Origin: RECM01 sp047921215
GTDB taxonomy: Bacteria > Bacteroidota > Rhodothermia > Balneolales > Cyclonatronaceae
Length of the DNA: 64,000 nt
Assembly (NCBI GenBank): GCA_047921215.1
Contig: JBLRWO010000009.1
Location: 1 to 64,000 of the forward strand
Direction of reading: 5' to 3'
In this document: piece by piece, positions 24,977 to 33,020 of the stretch
Layout of the letters: each line of letters begins with the position of its first letter
How positions within the stretch are numbered: position 1 is the first letter of the stretch
The notes under the pieces: model-generated
The model's database searches: none
The model's input: the letters and a program-made list of their open reading frames with translations, nothing else
What the model was told of the DNA's origin: nothing
Position numbers and translations under genes: made by a program

Positions 24977-25269
24977 GCCGGCAGATTTTATCTGTTAATC
25001 TTAATCATTGTTATTCTATCTAACCAGCCAATTCCGAATATGTTCGCAATAATTGAACCAAAATAGTGTGGATTTTTTTAAGATTTATAAAAAAGAGTAA
25101 ACACACATGATGTTGCAGGCCGGCACCCCGCCAATTCAGGAGATTCCTGAAGCGTGCCTGGCCCCGGAAAATACCATGATTTTACAGGTATGTTTTCCGG
25201 CTATTAATCAAAATTTATAAGGGCTTAACTGAAGCCGTTTAACCAGGAGTCCCGGGTTTCCGGTCTAAG
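24977..25269. other. Gene-free region upstream of the FecR operon with two hairpins
   Basis: About 290 bases between the minus-strand operon start and the tRNA-Ala terminator. It contains a perfect inverted repeat TTCAGGA/TCCTGAA (25135-25141, 25145-25151) and a longer imperfect hairpin, CCGGAAAATACC with GGTATGTTTTCCGG (25164-25200). Neither has a T tail. The operon promoter must lie here; the hairpins could be operator or RNA elements. Confidence 0.45.
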
Positions 25270-25270
25270 G

Positions 25271-25307
25271 TAAAAAAAAAAGGAAGCTGTCGTTAAACAG
25301 CCTCCTT
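25271..25307 (-). terminator. Intrinsic terminator downstream of tRNA-Ala
   Basis: On the minus strand AAGGAGGCTGT pairs with ACAGCTTCCTT (one G-U pair) around the loop TTAACG, followed by a run of about nine T. It lies 5 bases past the 3' end of tRNA-Ala. Confidence 0.85.
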
Positions 25308-25312
25308 AGAAT

Positions 25313-25389
25313 TGGTGGAGCTACGGGGATTCGAACCCCGGACCTTCGCGCTGCCAGCGCGACGCTCTAGCCAGCTGAGCTATAGCCCC
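25313..25389 (-). tRNA. tRNA-Ala (anticodon GGC)
   Basis: Minus-strand cloverleaf: acceptor GGGGCTA with TAGCTCC, D-arm AGCTCAGCTGGCTAGAGC, and anticodon stem TCGCG/CGCGA with loop CTGGCAG, giving anticodon GGC. The T-arm is CCGGGGTTCGAATCCCCG, followed by discriminator A and an encoded CCA (25313-25315). A strong terminator follows immediately. Confidence 0.97.
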
Positions 25390-25542
25390 GTTCCGAAGAT
25401 TCCAAATATACACCGATTAAGTCGATTTATGCAATCCGATCGATAAAATTAATCACTTGTAAAATTAATATGTGAGTATGATATTTTTTTTTGATATACT
25501 ATGATTAATTCTAAATCCCTATCAATCAACTTACAAAACCCT

Positions 25543-26433
25543 ATGAAATATTATTCACTACCGCTACGCACTATAGCCATTCTTTCGTTGATTGTAGTCC
25601 TGATTGGTTGCCGCTCTTCGAGAGATGTAGTTGAGGAACCAGTAGAACTCACCCTGGAGTATCTTAAATCACTTGATCCCGAGGTTCTCAAAACCATGGA
25701 CAGTGACGGCGATGGCCTAAATGATTATGACGAAATCTATGTCTATGGAACTAATCCTCTGGATCCTGACACTGATGGTGACGGACTGAACGACTACGAC
25801 GAAGTAATGGTACACGGAACCGATCCCCTCAATCCTGATACAGACGGAGACGGGCTAACAGACGGTGAGGAAATCAACCAGTACCGTACAAACCCGTTGC
25901 AGGCCGATACTGATGGTGATGGTCTGAACGACTATGATGAAATCAATGTCTACAATACCGATCCCAACAATCCGGATACTGATGGCGATGGTTTCACCGA
26001 TGGTCAGGAAATCCAGATGGGAACCGACCCTCTTGATCCGAACGATCCTGCGGTCATTCGCCAGCTGGCTACCGTTAATTTCGACTTCGACAGATCGAAC
26101 ATCGATACACGCGCAGCCCAAATGCTGAACGAAAATCTTGAGAAGCTGAAAGATGCACCCAACTATCGCTTCAGAATAGAGGCATTTACCGACCATGTGG
26201 GTGGTGATCAGTATAACCTGAGATTGAGCGTTCGCCGTGCCAATGCCGTTATGAACTTCTACAAAGACAATGGAATCGCCGAAGACCGCATGACCGCTAC
26301 CGGACTTGGTAAAGCACCGGTCCCATGTGCACAACCCGATCCGGGTGCAAAAGGCTGCCGCGCCAACCGTCGTGCAGAATCTGTACCCATCAATCCCTAT
26401 CCTTTCTCACCAGGCCCGCGTACGGCAAACTGA
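25543..26433 (+). CDS. OmpA-family lipoprotein with thrombospondin type 3 calcium-binding repeats
   Basis: ATG at 25543 gives 296 residues with a lipoprotein signal (ILSLIVVLIGC). Residues about 45-170 hold five DxDGDGLxD-type repeats spaced about 23 residues (each with an NPL or DPL turn), the thrombospondin type 3 calcium-binding form. The C-terminal part is an OmpA domain: VNFDFDRSNIDTRAAQMLNE, then RIEAFTDHVGGDQYNLRLSVRRA with the peptidoglycan-binding Asp and Arg positions. It should tether the outer membrane to murein through its OmpA domain. An in-frame ATG 14 codons earlier (25501) would place extra residues before the signal and is less likely. A terminator follows at 26461. Confidence 0.92.
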   Translation: MKYYSLPLRTIAILSLIVVLIGCRSSRDVVEEPVELTLEYLKSLDPEVLKTMDSDGDGLNDYDEIYVYGTNPLDPDTDGDGLNDYDEVMVHGTDPLNPDTDGDGLTDGEEINQYRTNPLQADTDGDGLNDYDEINVYNTDPNNPDTDGDGFTDGQEIQMGTDPLDPNDPAVIRQLATVNFDFDRSNIDTRAAQMLNENLEKLKDAPNYRFRIEAFTDHVGGDQYNLRLSVRRANAVMNFYKDNGIAEDRMTATGLGKAPVPCAQPDPGAKGCRANRRAESVPINPYPFSPGPRTAN

Positions 26434-26460
26434 GAGAAAGCCTGACTTCAATAGTTAAAA

Positions 26461-26489
26461 AAGGCGGTAGCGATACCGCCTTTTTTTTT
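26461..26489 (+). terminator. Intrinsic terminator after OmpA-family gene
   Basis: AAGGCGGTA and TACCGCCTT form a perfect 9-bp stem around GCGA, followed by T9. Placed 27 bases after the stop codon. The A-run on the left would let it work in both directions. Confidence 0.92.
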
Positions 26490-26571
26490 GCCATTTTGCC
26501 ATTCAGTCACCCTGAGTCGAGCGAATTTAATAATGCCTGTTCATTCCATCCGCTGCTCACACCAACCGGGT

Positions 26572-26607
26572 AAAAAAAAGCCCGGACTCACTATGAGCCG
26601 GGCTTTA
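26572..26607 (-). terminator. Intrinsic terminator downstream of tRNA-Asp
   Basis: On the minus strand AAAGCCCGG-CTCA pairs with TGAGTCCGGGCTTT (one bulged base) and is followed by T8. It starts 4 bases past the tRNA-Asp 3' end. Confidence 0.88.
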
Positions 26608-26610
26608 TCG

Positions 26611-26684
26611 CGATCCGGAAGGGACTCGAACCCTCGACCTCCTGCGTGACAGGCAGGCGTTCTAACCAACTGAACTACCGGACC
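26611..26684 (-). tRNA. tRNA-Asp (anticodon GTC)
   Basis: Minus-strand cloverleaf: acceptor GGTCCGG with CCGGATC (one G-U pair), D-arm GTTCAGTTGGTTAGAAC, and anticodon stem CCTGC/GCAGG with loop CTGTCAC, giving GTC. The T-arm is GAGGGTTCGAGTCCCTT. Discriminator G is followed by CGA, so the CCA end is not encoded and must be added by the CCA-adding enzyme. A candidate gene for that enzyme is at 58002-59423. Confidence 0.97.
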
Positions 26685-26989
26685 GTTTCCCTTGATATAT
26701 TGTATTCAAGATGCACAATATACGCAGTAATAACGATCGCTGTCAATACAGTATTTTATATTATCAATTCTGTTGTGGTATCCCGTCCAGGGAGCGGATG
26801 TATGTGATAGCACCACCCGTTTACTTACTAATGATCATAAATTTATCAACTTTTATGATTTAAAACATCTGCCGGCAATATTTGCGATATTGTGACCGTA
26901 AACCGGCTGATCTCAACTATTATCTGAATATCGGTGTTAACACCTGACATGGATTTACTATTTTTCTTCACTGTTTATTTAAACTACTT
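26685..26989. other. Intergenic region, no gene seen
   Basis: About 305 bases of AT-rich sequence between the tRNA-Asp 5' end (transcribed leftward) and the next plus-strand gene. It must hold the tRNA-Asp promoter and the promoter of the barrel-protein gene. No conserved RNA structure or repeat was recognised. Confidence 0.5.
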
Positions 26990-27748
26990 ATGAACACAAC
27001 AAAACGAGTGAAATCATTGCTGCACAGATTTTTATTGCCGCTGTTTTTTATCGCTGTAGTACCATTAACATCTGTTGCCCAAATGTTTTCGATCGGTACG
27101 GCGGGTTCCGAAAGGTTTACCATACCTGAAAACAGTCTCTATTTTGGCATCGAACCGGCTTCTGCCACTTTTTATGGGAACCACGAATTCGGCCCCGGTG
27201 ATGTACGTTACGATTTTGAGGGAACCCTTTTCAGAATCCGTTATGAAACCAATTCCCTGCAGATATACGGGGCAACCGGTTCCGGTCTATCCGATCAGAA
27301 CGATATTAATTTCCGCAGTCTTGGAATTCAGCTTCAGGGAAATCTGAATCTTTACACAAGACCAAGGATTGCCTGGACCATCCCCCTGTATGTATCGACC
27401 GATTATTACATGATGCGTAACAACCAGTCTGCCAACACCTCTGCAGAATTCAGTCAGAACCGTTTAATGTTCGGACTTGGCCAGGAACTGGTGCTGAGAC
27501 CTGCTCAATCAATTCGCCTGAGATTTAAAACAGCTGCCCGCTATGGTGTATCTGCTTCCTCATTCGGTGCTTCGGTAGGTACCGCTTTTGCCTTTGATCA
27601 GCAGGCAAGGATCTATTTTGACCGGCTTGTCGGGCCGGTAGGCTTTAATGCCGGTTTTGATTACAGTTATAACCGGTTCATGACCGCCGAAGACCAGTTT
27701 AAATATAATCTCGACTCGATCACCATTTTACTCGGAATAAGTTTTTAA
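26990..27748 (+). CDS. Outer-membrane beta-barrel-like protein, function unknown
   Basis: 252 residues with a signal peptide (FLLPLFFIAVVPLTSVAQ). Regular alternating strands follow (LQIYGATGSGL, LGIQLQGNLNLY, SIRLRFKTAARYG, GPVGFNAGFDYSYN) and the protein ends ITILLGISF, an outer-membrane-type terminal Phe. The size suggests a small barrel of about 8-10 strands. No family is recognised. It ends 1 base before a small conserved gene and probably heads a three-gene operon with the MBL hydrolase. Confidence 0.65.
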   Translation: MNTTKRVKSLLHRFLLPLFFIAVVPLTSVAQMFSIGTAGSERFTIPENSLYFGIEPASATFYGNHEFGPGDVRYDFEGTLFRIRYETNSLQIYGATGSGLSDQNDINFRSLGIQLQGNLNLYTRPRIAWTIPLYVSTDYYMMRNNQSANTSAEFSQNRLMFGLGQELVLRPAQSIRLRFKTAARYGVSASSFGASVGTAFAFDQQARIYFDRLVGPVGFNAGFDYSYNRFMTAEDQFKYNLDSITILLGISF

Positions 27749-27749
27749 A

Positions 27750-28055
27750 ATGAAACCCGAAAAATTACTCCTTGAGCTCGAAGAGATCATTGAACAACTT
27801 GGATATACCATCAGAAAAGAACGCGGCAACTTCAAGGGTGGATTTTGTGTGCTCGAAGGTGAGAAGATCATCATGGTGAACAAAAATCACCCCGTTGATG
27901 TACAGGGAAATCTGATCGTAAAATATCTGTTTGACACCGATCTCACCGATATTTTCATCAAACCGGCTGTTCGCAAGGAGATTGAGTCGAAATGGAAAAA
28001 ATGGAAGCTGAATAAGGATCAGGAATCGGACTTTTTTAAGGGGAATACCCAGTGA
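27750..28055 (+). CDS. Small conserved-looking soluble protein, function unknown
   Basis: 101 residues, no signal peptide, highly charged. A first helix (KLLLELEEIIEQLGYTIR) is followed by KERGNFKGGFCVLEGEKIIMVNKNHPVD, split here into a GGxC strand, a Glu-Gly turn and an NKNHP segment, and then a basic C-terminal helix (EIESKWKKWKLNKDQ). This layout is familiar from hypothetical proteins of the FCB group, for which I know no function. It overlaps the start of the MBL gene by 1 base (TGATG), so the two are coupled. Confidence 0.7.
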   Translation: MKPEKLLLELEEIIEQLGYTIRKERGNFKGGFCVLEGEKIIMVNKNHPVDVQGNLIVKYLFDTDLTDIFIKPAVRKEIESKWKKWKLNKDQESDFFKGNTQ

Positions 28056-28816
28056 TGTACATTACATTTTTAGGAACCGGCACATCCATGGGGGTTCCTG
28101 TAGCCGGCGGCTTCGGCCGTGAAACACCAACCGGCGACCCAAGGGATGATCGCTACCGCACCTCTGCCTGGGTACGTACCAGTGAGGCTTCCATTGTGAT
28201 TGATACCGGACCTGAATTCCGTCTACAGACGCTTAGGGCCGGAATCCGTAATATCGACCTTCTGCTGTTTACCCATGAGCACACCGATCACATTGCTGGC
28301 CTCGACGACCTTCGTCCTTTCAATTACGTTCAGAAAGGAAGTATACCCGCTTACACCACACAGAGCTGCATCAATTCAATTGAAACCCGCTTCCCTTACA
28401 TGTTCGGCCAGGATAAAACGCCAGGCAGCGTAACCCTCGATCTTCGGGTACTCGAGAAACCCATTGTCTATAAAGACTGCACCATTACACCCCTGCCAGT
28501 CGACCACAACAGCCTGCCGGTACTTGGTTTCAGAATCAACGATTTTTCCTACATAACCGATGCGAAATTCATACCGGATAAAACTCTTGATCGGGTTAGG
28601 GGATCAAAAGTACTTGTGCTCAACGGGCTCAGGTGGGAGCCAGAGCACATAACTCATATAACCATTCCCGAGGCGGTCGAGATTGCCCGTGCACTGGATA
28701 TACCAAAGACGTACCTCGTTCATATTTCTTCATTTGTAAACCACAGCGAAGTACAGGCAAAACTGCCACCGGAAGTGCAACTGGCTTACGACCAGCTTAC
28801 CGTACGCATCCCCTGA
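28055..28816 (+). CDS. MBL-fold metal-dependent hydrolase (PhnP-like)
   Basis: 253 residues from ATG at 28055. The metallo-beta-lactamase fold shows an N-terminal ITFLGTGTSMGVPV, the metal motif THEHTDHIAGLDD (HxHxDH, near residue 75), VDHNSLPVLGFRI with a metal His, YITDAKFIP with a metal Asp, and a final TYLVHISSFVNHS. GTSxGVP near the start is typical of the PhnP/RNase Z-like branch that hydrolyses cyclic phosphodiesters, but the substrate cannot be deduced. The start codon overlaps the preceding stop. Confidence 0.85.
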   Translation: MYITFLGTGTSMGVPVAGGFGRETPTGDPRDDRYRTSAWVRTSEASIVIDTGPEFRLQTLRAGIRNIDLLLFTHEHTDHIAGLDDLRPFNYVQKGSIPAYTTQSCINSIETRFPYMFGQDKTPGSVTLDLRVLEKPIVYKDCTITPLPVDHNSLPVLGFRINDFSYITDAKFIPDKTLDRVRGSKVLVLNGLRWEPEHITHITIPEAVEIARALDIPKTYLVHISSFVNHSEVQAKLPPEVQLAYDQLTVRIP

Positions 28817-28877
28817 TCTGATGAAATGCGGTCTGTTAATTCAGATAGCACCGGATATGAACCCGATAACGGAATTC

Positions 28878-29957
28878 CTATTTGAAACGTCGGAGTTCCG
28901 GTGTGTCCATGGTTTCAAACAGTTTTTTCACCTGCTGTGATTCCTCAAGACGGCAGATGAGCACGGCATCTTCGGTCTCCACATAGGCAAAGCCCTGAAG
29001 CCCTACCATTGCGATCAGCTTTTCCGAATCCGACACTATAAAGCAGTTCTGGCAGTTTTCAAGATGTGAATGAGGGGTCCTGATAACATTTCCTTCCGCC
29101 CCTTTTTCCTCAAGTTCATACACCGCCAGCCAGCTTCCCACATCGTTCCAGCCAAATTCTGCCGGTATTACGTGAACTGCATCTGCTTTCTCCATCACAC
29201 CGTAGTCGACCGAGATCGACATGCAGCTCTGGTAATAATCCTGCAGCGATTTTTCAAACCCGGGCGCACCCACATGTGAACGCACTTTCTGGACCTCACG
29301 GTGTATTTCGGGCAGGTGTTTTTGCATCTCTTTCAGAATCACCGACGATTTCCAGATAAACATGCCGCTGTTCCAGTAAAAATCGCCCGATGCGATAAAG
29401 TTGATGGCGGTCTGAAGATCAGGCTTTTCAGCAAATGTCTTTACCACGCAGAATTCATCACTGCTTTCACTGCCATTGTTGTCGTTCACCTGAATGTAAC
29501 CGTATCCGGTTTCGGGCCGGTTAGGCCGGATGCCCACTGTTACCAGCACATCTTCGCTGGCGGCCTTTTCTGCCGCTGCCGACAGAACGCGCCGGAACTC
29601 AACTTCATCTCTGATGTAGTGATCAGACGGTAACACGATCATGGTAGGATCGGGATCCATTTGTTCGGCCACTACAGCGGCAAGCGCTACGCATGGAGCC
29701 GTATTCCGGCCTATTGGCTCACCAATCACATTCGTTTCGGGAATACCGGGCAACTGCTCTTTCACTAATCCGGTATAGTCAGAATTGGTTACAACCAGTA
29801 TTCTTTCGATCGGTATCAGGGGCAGTATCCGATCTACTGTGTTCTGAAGCATGGTTTTTTCACCAATAAGCTTTAAAAATTGTTTGGGACACTTCAGCCG
29901 GCTTTTGGGCCAGAATCGTGAACCAACACCCCCGGCCATAATTACAGCATAGATCAT
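28878..29957 (-). CDS. manC: Mannose-1-phosphate guanylyltransferase
   Basis: A 359-residue nucleotidyltransferase. The N-terminal signature MIYAVIMAGGVGSRFWPKSR carries the GDP-mannose pyrophosphorylase loop, followed by PKQFLKLIGEKTMLQNT. VIGEPIGRNTAPCVALAA, VLPSDHYI and TFAEKPDLQTA come next, then a second product-site strand, YWNSGMFIWKSSV, and AEFGWNDVGSW. It makes GDP-mannose from GTP and mannose 1-phosphate for glycan synthesis. The phosphomannose isomerase half found in bifunctional ManC is absent. It is 53 bases downstream of the sensor kinase gene on the same strand. Confidence 0.93.
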   Translation of the reverse strand: MIYAVIMAGGVGSRFWPKSRLKCPKQFLKLIGEKTMLQNTVDRILPLIPIERILVVTNSDYTGLVKEQLPGIPETNVIGEPIGRNTAPCVALAAVVAEQMDPDPTMIVLPSDHYIRDEVEFRRVLSAAAEKAASEDVLVTVGIRPNRPETGYGYIQVNDNNGSESSDEFCVVKTFAEKPDLQTAINFIASGDFYWNSGMFIWKSSVILKEMQKHLPEIHREVQKVRSHVGAPGFEKSLQDYYQSCMSISVDYGVMEKADAVHVIPAEFGWNDVGSWLAVYELEEKGAEGNVIRTPHSHLENCQNCFIVSDSEKLIAMVGLQGFAYVETEDAVLICRLEESQQVKKLFETMDTPELRRFK

Positions 29958-30010
29958 TTTATTTCCTTCTGATAATTTATTTTGCCGGCATAAAGGTAGG
30001 AAGAATGTCT

Positions 30011-31081
30011 CTAACCTAAAACCCGTTCAGCATTTGTAAGTGTAAAGCTGAACGTTGATCCCTCCCTTGGCCTGCTCTCGATGTTCAGTTGTTCATCATG
30101 CGATTCCAGAATATGCTTCACGATGGCCAGCCCCAGACCGGTTCCTCCTTTTTCGCGGGAACGGGACTTGTCTACCCGGAAGAAACGTTCGGTAACACGC
30201 CGCAGGTCACGCGATTCAATACCGATGCCAGTATCCCTAACATAGACCGTAATTTTGAGGTCACTTCTGTGGAACGGTTTTAACCCCACATGGATGCTGC
30301 CGCCGGGGCGGTTATATTTGATGGCATTCTCGATCAGGTTTATAAATACCTGGCGGATCTGGTTTCTGTCAGCATTTACCTGAAGGGTTTTGTCAATGTT
30401 GTCTATATCCAGGCTCACCTGTTCCTGACCGGCTTTAATTTGCAGGGATTCGATCACTTCCTGAACCACATCATACAGTACAAAAAACTGCATTTCTGGC
30501 TTCATATCTCCTGTTTCCAGCCTCGAAATATCCATCAGATTCTGTATAAGCCCCATCAGCCGGTTCACATTCCGCATGGCTTTACGCAGAAATTCCCGGT
30601 TTACGTTTTCGTCTTCAAGGGCCCCGTCCATAAGGGTTTCAAGAAAACCCTGAATGGCAAAAATAGGTGTTTTCAGCTCATGCGATATATCACCGATAAA
30701 CTCTTTCCGGTAATTTTCGATGCGGTTCAACCGGTGTATCTCTTTCTCTATGGTCCATGAGGTCCTGAGTAATTCTGAATAGATATCGTCAAGCTCATCG
30801 TTTGGAATAGATTCCAGTTCACGATCCTCATCAAACATTTTCTGCTGAAACCCCTTAAGCATTATAATAACACGGTTAATCCGGTCGGCCATTAATCGCG
30901 CAGCCAGAATGTAAACCGACATGAAAGTTGCCACACCGGCAATGGCAGGAATCACAATAGAGAGCGGATAGGATACGTGCAGTAACGTCACAAACAGCAA
31001 AACACCCGTAACGATCAGGGACGAGACTGAGGCAATCCTGAAACCCAACCGGAAATACGGCCGGTTATTCGGCTTATTCAT
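30011..31081 (-). CDS. Sensor histidine kinase, PhoR-like
   Basis: A 356-residue kinase. Two membrane helices (about 13-35 and 40-62) are joined by a very short loop, so no real periplasmic sensor exists. A HAMP-like linker follows, then HisKA with the phosphorylated His134 in GDISHELKTPIFAIQG, an N box (INLIENAIKY), and G boxes (DTGIGIESRDL, GGTGLGLAIVKHILE). The architecture matches PhoR/ResE-type kinases that sense through partners. Its start overlaps the regulator stop (ATGA), so the two form one operon. Confidence 0.92.
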   Translation of the reverse strand: MNKPNNRPYFRLGFRIASVSSLIVTGVLLFVTLLHVSYPLSIVIPAIAGVATFMSVYILAARLMADRINRVIIMLKGFQQKMFDEDRELESIPNDELDDIYSELLRTSWTIEKEIHRLNRIENYRKEFIGDISHELKTPIFAIQGFLETLMDGALEDENVNREFLRKAMRNVNRLMGLIQNLMDISRLETGDMKPEMQFFVLYDVVQEVIESLQIKAGQEQVSLDIDNIDKTLQVNADRNQIRQVFINLIENAIKYNRPGGSIHVGLKPFHRSDLKITVYVRDTGIGIESRDLRRVTERFFRVDKSRSREKGGTGLGLAIVKHILESHDEQLNIESRPREGSTFSFTLTNAERVLG

Positions 31082-31755
31082 TCCTTGAAGCGATATCCGA
31101 CCCCTTTCACCGTCTCAATGTACTTCTCACCGATCTTTTCCCTGATCTTGCGGATGTGTACATCAACGGTTCGGTCGATTACATAAATATTGTTCCCCCA
31201 AACCTCATTCAGCAGCGACTGCCTGTCGAGTACCTTGCCCTTGCGGCTTGCCAGGAAATAGAGCAGTTCAAACTCCTTTCTTGGCAGGTGAATCTCTTTG
31301 GTGCCATCACTTACAATATACTTGCTGCGATCAATCGTCAGGCTGTGGACCTTTAGTATGGTCTGCTTCTGCTGCCCGGGTTGTGCTCTCCTGAGTATGG
31401 CTTTGATCCGTGAAAGCAGTTTGGAAGTACTGATAGGCTTAAACAGATAGTCGTCGGCGCCCAGATCAAGGCCTTTTATCTCACTCTGTTCATCGCCGCG
31501 CGCGGTCAGGAATACGACCGGGATATTCTTTAATTCAGAATCTGACTTAATGATTCTGCATACTTCGGTTCCGTCCATTCCGGGCATCATGATATCCAGC
31601 AGGATGAGATCAGGTCTCATGCCGCGTGCCAGATCGATGCCCTTCTCTCCTGTATCGGATGTGAGTACCCCGAATCCTTCCTTTTTCAGGTTGTACTCGA
31701 TCAGATCCAACAAATCCTGTTCATCATCGACTACCAGGATGGTCTGCTTGCTCAA
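31078..31755 (-). CDS. Response regulator, OmpR/PhoB family
   Basis: The receiver domain begins QTILVVDDEQDLLDLIEYNLK, with the phospho-acceptor Asp in DLILLDIMMPGMDG and the switch Lys in DDYLFKPIST. A C-terminal winged helix follows (LTIDRSKYIVSDGTKEIHLPRKEFELL, then VYVIDRTVDVHIRKIREKIG-like strands). No ATG exists near the start. I take TTG at 31755, which places the receiver at the usual position and gives 225 residues; the open frame extends to a TTG at 31839. It probably responds to the overlapping kinase. Targets are unknown; phosphate control by analogy with PhoB is only a guess. Confidence 0.88.
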   Translation of the reverse strand: MSKQTILVVDDEQDLLDLIEYNLKKEGFGVLTSDTGEKGIDLARGMRPDLILLDIMMPGMDGTEVCRIIKSDSELKNIPVVFLTARGDEQSEIKGLDLGADDYLFKPISTSKLLSRIKAILRRAQPGQQKQTILKVHSLTIDRSKYIVSDGTKEIHLPRKEFELLYFLASRKGKVLDRQSLLNEVWGNNIYVIDRTVDVHIRKIREKIGEKYIETVKGVGYRFKE

Positions 31756-31843
31756 AGCTGGCTGGGTTAATTCGGATTGGTATTCAGTATCACATTTTAC
31801 AAAGCCGGGGCGAGGAAAGGAAACACTTAATGTTAACAAATTG

Positions 31844-32443
31844 TTATTTGTGCAGGTTTTTTAATGCAGTGCGAATTACATCCGAAACATCACTGAAACG
31901 GGATCCTTCTGTTCTGAGCAGTGTTGTAACGGTTTTTTCGGCGTCGGTCTTACGGTATCCCAGTGACTCCAGTGCCGATACAGCCTCCCTGTGCAACGTA
32001 GTTTGACCTCCGGCCGGTGGCCCGGCGAGCCCGTCCGGTGTAGATCCGATCTTGTCTTTCAGCTCCAGCACAATACGCTCCGCACTTTTTTTACCGATGC
32101 CCGGAAAGGAGGATATCCGCGAAATGTCCTGGTTGTAGATGGCTTCACTGATCTGCTCCGTTGATGCACCCGACATAATACCAAGAGCGATTTTCGGTCC
32201 GATCCCCTTTACGGTTATCAGCAGTTCAAAAAAGGATTTGTCGGTACGGGTTACAAATCCAAACAGCCTCTGGTCAGATTCTGAAAAATGATGATAGGTA
32301 AAAACAGTGACCTCCCTGTCTTCAGCCGGGAAGCGTGACAGGGTTTCTGTGGATACATAGACCTCATAACCGATACCGTTCACCTCTATAATGGCCGGTA
32401 CCGACGACTTGAAAATCAGTTTTCCTTTCAGGTATGCGATCAT
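31844..32443 (-). CDS. ruvA: Holliday junction branch migration protein RuvA
   Basis: 199 residues, the usual RuvA size. An OB-fold N-terminal domain begins MIAYLKGKLIFKSSVPAIIEVNGIGYEVYV. Helix-hairpin-helix motifs follow (FFELLITVKGIGPKIALGI and ISSFPGIGKKSAERIVLELKDK), then a C-terminal RuvB-contacting helical domain (EAVSALESLGYRKTDAEK). It binds four-way junctions and targets RuvB. It starts 4 bases after ruvC, and the regulator gene follows closely. Confidence 0.96.
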   Translation of the reverse strand: MIAYLKGKLIFKSSVPAIIEVNGIGYEVYVSTETLSRFPAEDREVTVFTYHHFSESDQRLFGFVTRTDKSFFELLITVKGIGPKIALGIMSGASTEQISEAIYNQDISRISSFPGIGKKSAERIVLELKDKIGSTPDGLAGPPAGGQTTLHREAVSALESLGYRKTDAEKTVTTLLRTEGSRFSDVSDVIRTALKNLHK

Positions 32444-32447
32444 GATT

Positions 32448-33014
32448 TCATTCTCTCACACGTTCCGGATTATGTTTTACAAAATCGGACCATGAATTGC
32501 CTTTGCTGTTCTGGTGACTTCGGGGTTTTCCTGTAATCAGATCTTTCTTCCTGCGCATGGCATGGCACCAGGCTACGGCCAGGGCATCGGTGGCATCATT
32601 TGGAAGGCTGTTCTGCTGAATATCAATAAGCTTGTGCAGCATAAAGGCCACCTGTTCTTTGCTTGCGTTTCCGCGGCCGGTTATCGCCTTTTTTACGGCT
32701 TTTGGGTAGTATTCGGTTACATGCAGACCCCTGTTAATCACAGCCAGCATACATGCAGCCTGTGCCCGGCCCAGTTTTAGCATGGCGAGCGGGTCTTTCC
32801 CGTATACCGGGGTCTCTACGGCACATTCTTCGGGGCTGTAGAGTTTCACCAGTTCGGTAATCCGGGCGTAGATCATACGCAGACGTTCGCCATGATCATC
32901 CGTTTCGGTTAGCCGCAACACACCGCAATCGAGTGTGGAGTATTCCGAACCACGCTGTGATAAAACCGAATAGCCCGTGACCCTTGAACCGGGGTCAAGA
33001 CCCAGAATGATCAT
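32448..33014 (-). CDS. ruvC: Holliday junction resolvase RuvC
   Basis: 188 residues. The RNase H-like core has the first catalytic Asp in IILGLDPGSRVTGYSV, Glu in CAVETPVYGKDPLAMLKLGRAQ, and the final Asp pair in LPNDATDALAVAWCHAM. The C-terminal tail of about 25 residues beyond this is basic and longer than in E. coli RuvC (173). It cuts Holliday junctions with RuvAB. It sits between moaC (6-base gap) and ruvA (4-base gap). Confidence 0.96.
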   Translation of the reverse strand: MIILGLDPGSRVTGYSVLSQRGSEYSTLDCGVLRLTETDDHGERLRMIYARITELVKLYSPEECAVETPVYGKDPLAMLKLGRAQAACMLAVINRGLHVTEYYPKAVKKAITGRGNASKEQVAFMLHKLIDIQQNSLPNDATDALAVAWCHAMRRKKDLITGKPRSHQNSKGNSWSDFVKHNPERVRE

Positions 33015-33020
33015 GGTTTT

